Positions 17,623 through 23,448 of a stretch of DNA of 25,570 bases are shown one piece after another. This DNA comes from Actinomycetota bacterium. Lineage in GTDB: Bacteria; Actinomycetota; Acidimicrobiia; Acidimicrobiales; GCA-2861595. The position numbers were made by a program, and so were the translations under genes. The stretch lies in contig JADDQT010000005.1 in the NCBI GenBank assembly GCA_016781225.1, positions 1-25,570 of the forward strand. Reading direction: 5' to 3'. How positions within the stretch are numbered: the first letter of the stretch is position 1; every line of letters starts with the position of its first letter. Below the pieces are notes generated by a model. That model saw only the letters and a program-made list of their open reading frames with translations, ran no database searches and was not told the origin of the DNA.

Positions 17623-18722
17623 CGGATGCTTCGATCTCCAAGCGCTTCACGGCGTCGCGTGAGGCCCGCTACGACGTCCGCTACCGCGCCGGTGGACGAG
17701 CCGTCGAGGAGACGTTCAAGCGCCGCCAGGATGCCGAGAACCGCGTGCGGCAGATCGAGGCCGAGAAGCTCCGCGGCCAGTTCGTCGATCCGCGGCGAGG
17801 CCGGGAGAAGCTCGTCGACTTCGCGGAGAGCGCTGGCTCGCGGTCCGCACCGTCAAGGGAAAGCCGCTCGCTCCGATGACGAAGCAGGGGTACCGAACGC
17901 TGCTGCGTCGAAACATCGAGCCGTCGATCGGGCAATACGCGTTGGCCGAGATCACACCCTCGGTCGTGCGTGACTGGTACTCGAAGGTCACGGTCAACGC
18001 CGGCCGTGACCAGGCGGCGAAGAGCTATCGGCTGCTGCGAGCGGTCCTCAACACCGCCGTTGACGACGAGCTGATCGGTCGCAATCCCTGCCGCATCCGT
18101 GGTGGCGGCGCCGAGCACGCGGACGAACGGCCGATGATCGACGCCGAGCTCGTGTTCCGACTCGCCGACGCGATCACCCCTCGATTGCGGGCGCTCGTCA
18201 TCGTCGCCGGCTTCGTCGGGCTGCGCACCGGCGAGCTCCTGGGCCTCCGCCGGTGCGACGTCGACCTCTACAACCGCCGGCTGACCGTGCTCGTGCAGGC
18301 GCAGCAGATCGTCGGCAAAGGCCGGATTGTCACCGGCCCGAAGTCCGAGGCCGGTCAACGGACCGTGAGCCTGCCAAGGTCGCGGTCGAGGCGCTCGAGA
18401 AGCACCTCGCCAGCTAGGGCAGCCCTATGAGGGCGGCGTGCTTTTCACCGGTCCACGAGGCGAGCCCATCACACGAGCCCTGCTCTCGAGCGAGTGGAAG
18501 GCAGCGAGGCAGGCCGCCGGCGCGCCGGAAGGCCTTCGCATCCACGACCTCCGTCATCACGCTGCCAGGTTGACCGCCCGCATGCCCGGCATCACGACCA
18601 AGGAGCTCATGGCCCGCATCGGTCACGCCTCGCCGAGAGCGGCGCTGATCTATCAGCACGCCACCGAGCAGCGGAACCGCGAGGTCGCCGCGTACCTCGA
18701 CGAGGCAATCCCAGAGCCGTGA
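17623..18722 (+). pseudogene. Tyrosine-recombinase integrase, broken by frameshifts
   Basis: Joined across frames this is a full phage-type integrase: N-terminal arm-binding part (KRFTASREARYDVRYRAGGR), SAM-like core-binding domain (GYRTLLRRNIEPSIGQYALA), and catalytic domain with R in GLRTGELLGLRRCDVD, HDLRHH, GHAS and IYQH. All catalytic residues survive. The frame breaks near 17830, near 18375 and near 18424, and TAG at 18415-18417 falls where a Tyr codon is expected (LAS-stop-GSP). As written it cannot be translated. The neighbouring genes are intact, so random sequencing error is less likely but not excluded. It is the expected recombinase for the flanking 43-bp repeats. Confidence 0.85.
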
Positions 18723-18913
18723 AGGTCCGTGAGGTAATCAAGCTCATCGAGGACGACGGTTGGGTGCTCGTCCGCCAGCGCGGCAGCCATCGCCACTACC
18801 AACACGCCATCAAGCCGGGCACGACGACTGTCGCCGGTAACCTTGGGGACGAGGTCAAGCCCGGCACGCTCGCCAGCATCCTGCGACAAGCTGGGCTGAG
18901 GAGAGCACGATGA
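18719..18913 (+). CDS. hicA: HicA-type mRNA interferase toxin
   Basis: 64 residues from a GTG that overlaps the integrase stop. HicA toxins fold like a double-stranded-RNA-binding domain and cleave mRNA through a conserved His. Seen here: VREVIKLIEDDGWVLVRQRG then SHRHYQH, with the GSH motif His at residue 24, then the VPGH-like region replaced by TTTVAGNLGDEVKPGTLASI, typical of the family. The stop overlaps the hicB start by 4 bp (ATGA), so the two are translationally coupled. No ribosome site is obvious; its expression may depend on transcription of the integrase region. Confidence 0.88.
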   Translation: MKVREVIKLIEDDGWVLVRQRGSHRHYQHAIKPGTTTVAGNLGDEVKPGTLASILRQAGLRRAR

Positions 18914-19134
18914 CGGGCTACGCAATCATCATCGAAGGCGAAGGCGACTCGTTCTCGGCCTACGCACCCGAGCTTACGGGCTGCATCGCGACCGCCAGGA
19001 GCATCGAGGAGGTCGAGAAGCTGATGCGCGAGGCGATCGGCTACCACCTCGAGATGATGAAGGAGCACGGCGAGGAGATCCCGCCGCCCACAACGGTCGC
19101 GACGACGATCGCCGAAGTACAGCCGGCCTCATAG
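18910..19134 (+). CDS. hicB: HicB-type antitoxin
   Basis: 74 residues. The pattern (YAIIIEGEGDSFSAYAPELT, then GCIATARSIEEVEKLMREAI) is the HicB partial RNase H-like fold that wraps and blocks HicA. The C-terminus (EIPPPTTVATTIAEVQPAS) is short and has no separate DNA-binding domain, so autorepression may be weak or need another protein. It is coupled to hicA by a 4-bp overlap. The pair is the only clearly intact functional unit in the small element and may have stabilised it after the integrase decayed. Confidence 0.88.
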   Translation: MTGYAIIIEGEGDSFSAYAPELTGCIATARSIEEVEKLMREAIGYHLEMMKEHGEEIPPPTTVATTIAEVQPAS

Positions 19135-19151
19135 CGCTCGCGGCTACTGGC

Positions 19152-19517
19152 ATGCGAGGCAGGCCGCTCACACCAACTGAGCATGAGCTGTTGTCCGACC
19201 TGCTTGCACAGGCCAACGACGAAGCGGGCACCTTGAGAGAGCAGCTCGCAGATGCGCGCGTCGTCAGCAGCTGTACCTGCGGCTGTGGTTCGATCGGTTT
19301 CGTTCCGACTGGGTGCTCCGTCCACCGCGACCGTCCGGAGGCGACGCTCTTCCCCATAGAGGGCGATGTGTTGGACGACCAAGGTCAGGTCGTCGGCGGG
19401 CTGATCCTCTTCGTTCGCGAAGGTCGGATGCACGACCTCGAGGTCTACAGCTTCGACGATGAGCCCCTGCCGTTGCCCGATCTTGCGCACGTGCGCTGGA
19501 AGAAGGTCAATCAGTAG
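19152..19517 (+). CDS. Hypothetical protein with CxCxC motif
   Basis: 121 residues, 17 nt after hicB. An N-terminal helix (TPTEHELLSDLLAQANDEAG, then TLREQL) leads to ARVVSSCTCGCGSIGF with cysteines at 41, 43 and 45. A beta-rich part follows (VVGGLILFVREGRMHDLEVY) ending in FDDEPLPLPD. This resembles a family of small actinobacterial proteins of unknown function that I recall with a C-x-C-G-C-x-S pattern; I cannot name it securely. The three cysteines could bind metal. No ribosome site, so it may be co-transcribed with hicAB. Confidence 0.65.
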   Translation: MRGRPLTPTEHELLSDLLAQANDEAGTLREQLADARVVSSCTCGCGSIGFVPTGCSVHRDRPEATLFPIEGDVLDDQGQVVGGLILFVREGRMHDLEVYSFDDEPLPLPDLAHVRWKKVNQ

Positions 19518-19528
19518 GTCGTCCGCCC

Positions 19529-19549
19529 GCGGGATGGACGCGGGATGGC
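19529..19549 (+). repeat. Arm-type repeat pair, right end
   Basis: GCGGGATGGA (19529-19538) and GCGGGATGGC (19540-19549), 11 bp apart, 61 bp inside the right att repeat. Same sequence, spacing and orientation as the pair at 16805-16825. Confidence 0.5.
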
Positions 19550-19570
19550 GTCCGGGCGAGCGGAGTGACC

Positions 19571-19648
19571 AAAGCCCTGTGCACCCGCCATGACCAGCAC
19601 GAACGTCTTGGAGGCGGCGACCGGAATCGAACCGGTGTACAGGGCTTT
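19571..19648. repeat. Inverted repeat involving the tRNA-derived att core
   Basis: AAAGCCCTGTGCACC (19571-19585) is the reverse complement of GGTGTACAGGGCTTT (19634-19648) except for one position, with 48 bp between. The second arm is the anticodon/variable part of the tRNA-Cys repeat. It could be a recombination by-product or a second partial core site in opposite orientation. Confidence 0.5.
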
Positions 19649-19653
19649 GCAGG
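19611..19653 (-). repeat. Right att-like direct repeat (tRNA-Cys 3' half)
   Basis: Identical over 43 bp to 16666-16708. This copy keeps both strands of the anticodon stem (AGGGC-CTGCAAA-GCCCT, minus strand) but the upstream sequence has no D arm of tRNA type and no GGCGGCG acceptor strand, so it is not a complete tRNA. Since tRNA 5' halves would lie to the right, the intact gene may be beyond a second element further right. Confidence 0.8.
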
Positions 19654-19810
19654 CCCTTCCCGGACTTCGCCGGCATGGGCGGCTAGAAGGCAAACTCGCA
19701 GGTCAGAGGCACTTTTTTGGTTGACCGCCAGTGACCGTGATTAGCCGTCTGAGGCCGTTATTTTGTGTCTTGCGCGTGTCTCGTGTGTCTTTCGCGTGTC
19801 CTGGACGTCG

Positions 19811-20032
19811 TCAACTCGCCGTCCGCTTGAGCTCCTGTTCGACCGCTCTTCGAATCCAGGCACTGACCGAGCGATCGTCGGCCTCGGCACGACGTTGCAC
19901 TTCGGCCAGCGTCTCCTCGGGAAAGCGAACGGGGACCATCTCGGTCAACCGCGGCTTTCGGCGACGGGCAGGCCCCTGCGGCGCCTGGTTCTCAGCCTTG
20001 GCGTAGAAGTCGTACTCCTCCTTGCGTTCCAT
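19811..20032 (-). CDS. Ribbon-helix-helix antitoxin-like protein
   Basis: 73 residues from the ATG at 20032 (GGGGAG 5 nt upstream; a GTG two codons earlier overlaps the preceding stop). The basic N-terminal half (RRRKPRLTEMVPVRFPEETL) and AEVQRRAEADDRSVSAWIRR are the strand and two helices of a CopG/Arc-type ribbon-helix-helix DNA-binding domain. Such proteins are usually antitoxins that repress their own operon. It follows directly, in the same direction, a frameshifted gene at 20035-20342 that is probably its toxin partner. Confidence 0.75.
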   Translation of the reverse strand: MERKEEYDFYAKAENQAPQGPARRRKPRLTEMVPVRFPEETLAEVQRRAEADDRSVSAWIRRAVEQELKRTAS

Positions 20033-20034
20033 GG

Positions 20035-20342
20035 TCACTCCCCGGCTCCTCGGTCCTTGCGGTACTGGTCAGCCAGCAGCTTGGCCGCCTGGTAGCAGCC
20101 GATCGGCCGGCACTTCTTCGGGTTCCCGCTGTCGGGCTTGGCGAGCGGTACCACCATCACCGAACCGGCCGTCTCCGCCACCATCAGCCAGTCGGCCGGC
20201 GGCTTTGCCGGGTAGAACAGCGGGTCGGACTCCCACGGCTCTCGGATGTCGTCGATGCCCGAGCGTCGCGCTTGAAGAGGTGTGCCGCCTGGTCGTCGAT
20301 CTCGAACGGGTCGTCGTCGTCGAGCGCATCGACGTCGAACAA
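20035..20342 (-). pseudogene. Frameshifted partner gene of the RHH protein (probable toxin)
   Basis: Two minus-strand frames join near 20262-20268. Upstream: FDVDALDDDDPFEIDDQAAH then LFKRD, from a TTG at 20342 just after a stop. Downstream: GIDDIREPWESDPLFYPAKP, then WLMVAETAGSVMVVPLAKPD, then KCRPIGCYQAAKLLADQYRK. The off-frame continuations are Arg/Ser-rich and non-coding in look, supporting a real frameshift of about 1 nt. Without it the protein would be about 100 residues. Pairing with an RHH gene through a stop/start overlap suggests the toxin of a two-gene module. I do not recognise the family with certainty. Confidence 0.6.
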
Positions 20343-20415
20343 CTGCTATTGACCACACACGAGGAGCGTAATACAAACGACTACGCCAATGAGCTATGAC
20401 GCCGGCGTCATCTCC

Positions 20416-21357
20416 TCACCGGCGAGGGTCGATCGCAGTCACTTCCCCCTTTGCACCCGCTGCCGCTAGCGCCGTCCGAAACGTCTCGTCGAGGGCCATG
20501 GCGATCTTCTCGTCGAGCTCCGGGAACAGGTGGCCGTAGCGGTCGAGCGTCATCTGCACAGTGCTGTGGCCCATGCGAGCCTGAATTGCCTTGGGATGGG
20601 CGCCTCGGGCGATGGCCAGCGCGACGGCGGTGTGCCTCAAGTCGTGGAACCGTAGGCGGCTGTCGATGCCTGCCTTGCGCTTGGCAGGGGCGAAGTGATG
20701 AGCGTTGAAGCTCGAGGCGGCAATGGGCTTGCCGGCCTGATTCGGGAACACGAGGCCGTCGGGACCGGGAAGCGCCCGCTCGGCGAGCTGGCATCCGAGC
20801 ATGTCGACCAGAAAGGCCGGGATGCTCATGGACCTCACGCCCGCCTTCGTCTTGGGCTGCTCCCATACCCGGGTCCTGCCGTTGTCGAGCAATACCAGCT
20901 GTGCCACGGTCACGGTACGACGGAGCGGATCCACCCTCTTCCGCTTCAGGCCAACCAGCTCACTCCAGCGCAACCCGGCATAGGCGGCCGTGTAGATCAG
21001 CGTTCGGTAGTAAGGGCTGATCGCCTCGGCGAGATCGACGACTTCGGCGGCTGTGAGGAAGCGCATCTCCACAGCCGGAATGGAAGGCGGGCTCACTGTG
21101 TCACACGGGTTCTTCGGGATCATCTCGCTCCTCACCGCCACCTGCAGGAGCCGTCGCAGCGTTCGGTAATGACGATGGACAGAGCTTGGTGACAGCCCTT
21201 GCGCCAGTTCCTCGGCTAGCCACTTCTGGACCTCCACCGCCTTCACCTGAGCTATCTGCGCTTCGCCGAACCGAGGCACGACGTACTTCCGAAGATCCCG
21301 TTCGTAGGTGTACGAGTGCTCGCCCGTAGGTTGACAACCATTCGGAGGTTCAGTCAC
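20416..21357 (-). CDS. Tyrosine recombinase/integrase (second element), N-terminally short
   Basis: 313 residues from a GTG. The core-binding SAM-like domain (about 15-85, TYERDLRKYVVPRFGEAQIA) is followed by a complete catalytic domain: R130 (AGLRWSELVGL), beta-hairpin Lys near 169-171 (PKTKAGVRSMSIP), H238 and R241 (HDLRHTA), H264 (MGHSTVQ) and Y274 (DRYGHLF). It should be able to cut and join DNA. Phage-type integrases usually carry a further 50-80 N-terminal residues that bind arm sites; here only about 15 precede the core domain, and an AGG-type ribosome site supports this start, so the gene may be 5'-truncated or of a minimal type. Located just right of the right att repeat and divergent from an excisionase-like gene. 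Confidence 0.9.
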   Translation of the reverse strand: MTEPPNGCQPTGEHSYTYERDLRKYVVPRFGEAQIAQVKAVEVQKWLAEELAQGLSPSSVHRHYRTLRRLLQVAVRSEMIPKNPCDTVSPPSIPAVEMRFLTAAEVVDLAEAISPYYRTLIYTAAYAGLRWSELVGLKRKRVDPLRRTVTVAQLVLLDNGRTRVWEQPKTKAGVRSMSIPAFLVDMLGCQLAERALPGPDGLVFPNQAGKPIAASSFNAHHFAPAKRKAGIDSRLRFHDLRHTAVALAIARGAHPKAIQARMGHSTVQMTLDRYGHLFPELDEKIAMALDETFRTALAAAGAKGEVTAIDPRR

Positions 21358-21466
21358 TCCTACCTAACGCTTTGCCGCTCTACCTACCTTAAACTACGCT
21401 TGATTCACATGTCAGACACGAACCCGCTCACGAGATGATCGGTTGTTCCAGCAATAGGGAGCTCAG
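21358..21466. promoter_or_regulatory. Divergent int/xis control region
   Basis: 109 bp between the two divergent genes, locally AT-richer than its surroundings. TACCTA recurs (in CTACCTAACG near 21360 and CTCTACCTACC near 21380). These may be binding sites, or reflect ribosome-site sequence for the integrase (minus AGGTAGGA). No convincing -35/-10 pair identified. Confidence 0.35.
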
Positions 21467-21670
21467 ATGCAGAGGCCCCTCAATATCGCCGAAGCAGCCG
21501 ACCGCCTAGGCGTCACCCCAAGGTTCGTGCCTCGCCTCGTCGCTGAGCGTCGGATTCCGTTCCTAAAGGTCGGTCGCCATGTCCGGTTTGACCCTGACGA
21601 TATCGACGCCTTCCTCGCAGCGGGCCGGGTCGAAGCCCAGCGGAATGGATGGCCGGTCCGTAGGAGTTGA
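21467..21670 (+). CDS. Excisionase-like helix-turn-helix protein (second element)
   Basis: 67 residues with GGGAG 6 nt before the ATG. The sequence (LNIAEAADRLGVTPRFVPRL, then VAERRIPFLKVGRHVRFDPD, then DIDAFL) is a typical MerR-like helix-turn-helix of the excisionase family: recognition helix, wing with GRHVRF, and a final DxxxFL helix. It probably binds att DNA or regulates the integrase, from which it is divergently transcribed with 109 bp between. That arrangement differs from the small element, where the excisionase-like gene precedes its integrase. Confidence 0.82.
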   Translation: MQRPLNIAEAADRLGVTPRFVPRLVAERRIPFLKVGRHVRFDPDDIDAFLAAGRVEAQRNGWPVRRS

Positions 21671-21937
21671 ACTCGATCCACGTGAGAGGGTGACAAGGCT
21701 CGCCCGGCCGGTGGCCTGGAACGCTGGTCTTGCAGGTGAGAGTGGCTTCCGGGCCGTCGTTCTGGCGCCTCGTATCACCACGTGTCGGTGATGGGGAAAT
21801 GTCTGACGGGGAAGTGGACGGCAGGTCCCGCACCAGGTTCCGTGAGCTTCTTCTGGTCGTGCGTTCTGTCCCCGCGTCGGTTGGGAGGTCGACCGCGGGA
21901 TCGGCGGCTCTGGCGCGAGTCCGTCAGCCCTTCCCGG
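21671..21937. other. Intergenic stretch without recognisable genes
   Basis: About 270 bp with no frame showing coding character on either strand. It ends with the -10 element of the 40-residue microprotein gene. Confidence 0.4.
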
Positions 21938-21943
21938 TACCAT
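21938..21943 (+). promoter_or_regulatory. -10 element for a leaderless microprotein gene
   Basis: TACCAT fits TANNNT and ends 7 nt before the GTG at 21951, with no ribosome site between. Confidence 0.4.
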
Positions 21944-21950
21944 CATCGGC

Positions 21951-22073
21951 GTGAGCCAGCTCGACCCAGCGACCCGAGACCAGCTGGACTTGCTCGAGGA
22001 CGACGAGCACGTTTGGCTCGAGGAGCGCCTACAGGAGTACCGAGAGCTGCTCGCATACCTGCACGACCATTGA
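21951..22073 (+). CDS. 40-residue acidic microprotein
   Basis: From GTG to TGA the frame encodes VSQLDPATRDQLDLLEDDEH then VWLEERLQEYRELLAYLHDH. It is almost entirely predicted helix, acidic in the first half, with a heptad-like L..L..L..Y..LL..L pattern in the second half, so a small helical hairpin or coiled-coil is likely. I recall similar 40-residue ORFs next to integrase genes in actinobacteria, but cannot cite a named family. Translation is probably leaderless. It could be a regulator, adaptor or antitoxin of the second element; that is speculative. Confidence 0.55.
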   Translation: MSQLDPATRDQLDLLEDDEHVWLEERLQEYRELLAYLHDH

Positions 22074-22179
22074 GGCGCCCGACGCTTCGTCTGGCTGTCG
22101 CTTTCAACCGCGCCGTTCGGCGAGATACCTCGGCGCCGAGCGGCAGTTCGATCGCGGCGCTGAGCGGGCCGCGCGAGAT

Positions 22180-22353
22180 TCAGCCAGCCTGAATCTGGAA
22201 GGAGTCCAACGCGTCGGACGGAATTCCCAACGTCCCGTCCTCCAGTTGGACACGTGGGACCTTCTTCTCGTACATCGCCTCGACGATCACGCGTGTCGGG
22301 ACACGGAGACGACGGGCTGCTTCGGCGGGGAGCAGGACCTCAGGTTCGCTCAC
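22180..22353 (-). CDS. Small MerR-like DNA-binding protein
   Basis: 57 residues. The GTG at 22353 is preceded by GAAGGAGGT with 5 nt spacing, one of the best ribosome sites in the window. An open frame extends further upstream but overlaps the preceding gene. The sequence (LLPAEAARRLRVPTRVIVEA, then MYEKKVPRVQLEDGTLGIPS, then DALDSF) has the helix-turn-helix plus wing plus final helix of excisionase/MerR-like proteins. It overlaps the upstream 71-residue gene by 14 bp, forming a two-gene operon. Likely a transcription factor. Confidence 0.7.
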   Translation of the reverse strand: MSEPEVLLPAEAARRLRVPTRVIVEAMYEKKVPRVQLEDGTLGIPSDALDSFQIQAG

Positions 22354-22555
22354 ACCGCACCTCCTTCGTCGAAGCGAGCTTACCGTGGAGGAGACGGATG
22401 ACTGTGGCGAGCTCGTCTTGGAGCCCGAGCGCGGCGCCGACCTCTCGCAGCGCAAGCCGAGCGTCCTCGAGCGCCTCCAAGACTCGGAATGCTTCCTCGA
22501 GGTCAAGGATCAGCCCGGCCGGGATCGGATCATCATCGCTCCCACCGCTGTTCAC
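22340..22555 (-). CDS. Small predicted coiled-coil protein
   Basis: 71 residues from a GTG. The body (LILDLEEAFRVLEALEDARL then ALREVGAALGLQDELATVIR) is amphipathic helix with heptad-like spacing; the tail KLASTKEVRCERT is basic. I have a recollection of similar small actinobacterial proteins with an LDLEEAFxxLxxLEDARxAL pattern, but of no known function. The 14-bp overlap with the downstream DNA-binding gene suggests both act together. Confidence 0.6.
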   Translation of the reverse strand: MNSGGSDDDPIPAGLILDLEEAFRVLEALEDARLALREVGAALGLQDELATVIRLLHGKLASTKEVRCERT

Positions 22556-22745
22556 GATCTGAGTTTGGCCGACCCTGGTTGATCAGCAGCGGACCCGGCA
22601 CAGGAAGGCAACCAATGGCTACCGAGCGGCAGATCTGCACCGCGTACGCAGCCCTTGACGGGTTTGAAAACGTCAGCCGTTGCTCGCCTTCGTCCCTTTA
22701 AGGGAGCCGCCAGGGTGTGGCCGCAGCCCGCGCCCACATTCATGA
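22556..22745. other. Intergenic stretch
   Basis: 190 bp without coding signal. It contains a small symmetric TCCCTT-T-AAGGGA (22694-22706), too small to call a terminator. Confidence 0.35.
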
Positions 22746-23078
22746 TTACCTGCACAGGCGAAGCGGGTGGTTCGATTCGGGAACGGAGTCGAACTGGACG
22801 CGGACCTCATCGTCTGGATGGCCCGCCTCGCCATGGCCTGCGCCGGGTGCTGCAACGACGTCTCCAGCCATGGCCTGAACGGCTTCTCGCACACTCAGCT
22901 GGGAAAGAATTTGGCCTGCTAGCCCGTCCTTGTCGCCGGCGAGAGCTAACAGCACATGTTCTGTCCCAATGAAGCGCTGATCCGAGGCCTTGGCGTGCTG
23001 GGCGGCCGAGATAAGTATCCGCCGCATCCTTGGTGTCATGGCGTTAACCGGGAGGTCCATGGAGAAATGATCGACCAT
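22746..23078 (-). CDS. Stand-alone Clp N-terminal-domain protein
   Basis: 110 residues. Positions 14-70 (MTPRMRRILISAAQHAKASD, then QRFIGTEHVLLALAGDKDGL, then AGQILSQL) match one Clp N-terminal repeat: the xxTPRxRRxL helix, IGTEHxLLAL and the following helix. In ClpA/ClpC this domain is the docking platform for substrates and adaptors. Here it has no AAA+ module, and only one repeat where two are usual. The C-terminal 40 residues (AAPGAGHGEAGHPDDEV) look disordered. It might be an adaptor or decoy for Clp, or a fragment. ATG at 23078 follows GGTGAG; ATGs at 23060 and 23039 are alternatives. Confidence 0.7.
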   Translation of the reverse strand: MVDHFSMDLPVNAMTPRMRRILISAAQHAKASDQRFIGTEHVLLALAGDKDGLAGQILSQLSVREAVQAMAGDVVAAPGAGHGEAGHPDDEVRVQFDSVPESNHPLRLCR

Positions 23079-23110
23079 CTCACCGGAGCGTCGAGCGCGC
23101 TGAGCGGCAG

Positions 23111-23278
23111 CTATGCGCCGTCGACGCCACGCTCCTGCTCATGCCCCTGCTCCGCCGGCTGCACGCCCTTCCGCCGGTCGTGCCTGAAGGGTCTTCCGAG
23201 CAGGCGTAGGAGCCGCGCTATGGGGTCCGGGAAGATTCCGGGCTCGCCCTCAACGATGCCGAACCGCACGGCCCTCAT
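23111..23278 (-). CDS. Possible small protein upstream of the Clp_N gene
   Basis: A 55-residue frame from ATG 23278 with GGTGGA just upstream: MRAVRFGIVEGEPGIFPDPI, ARLLRLLGRPFRHD, then a polar tail. The third codon positions are strongly G/C, as in real genes here, and it runs in the same direction as the Clp_N gene 32 bp downstream. No family recognised. It could be a real small gene or the remnant of a larger one. Confidence 0.35.
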   Translation of the reverse strand: MRAVRFGIVEGEPGIFPDPIARLLRLLGRPFRHDRRKGVQPAEQGHEQERGVDGA

Positions 23279-23448
23279 CTTTCCACCCACGCCGAGCGGC
23301 AGATCTGGCAGGGGGTAGCGACCCCTCGCTCTCGTCCGCTGCTGTCACCCTCCGTTCTCACCAAGGAGCCAACGGTTGTCCGGGGCGGCTGTGCAGGGCA
23401 CCACGCCGCCTGCCTTCCGGAGTCACGCTGCCCATGGCATTGCCGCGG
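23279..23448. other. Intergenic stretch
   Basis: 170 bp downstream of the glycosidase-like gene with no recognisable feature. Confidence 0.35.

Noticed and set aside
19611..19690. A functional tRNA-Cys gene at the right repeat
   Set aside because: Anticodon arm, T arm and 3' acceptor strand are present, but there is no D arm of tRNA form and no 5' acceptor strand.
22622..23308. A 16-bp repeated sequence CCGAGCGGCAGATCTG
   Set aside because: Only two copies, no further similarity in the flanks and no link to a mobile element; likely chance.
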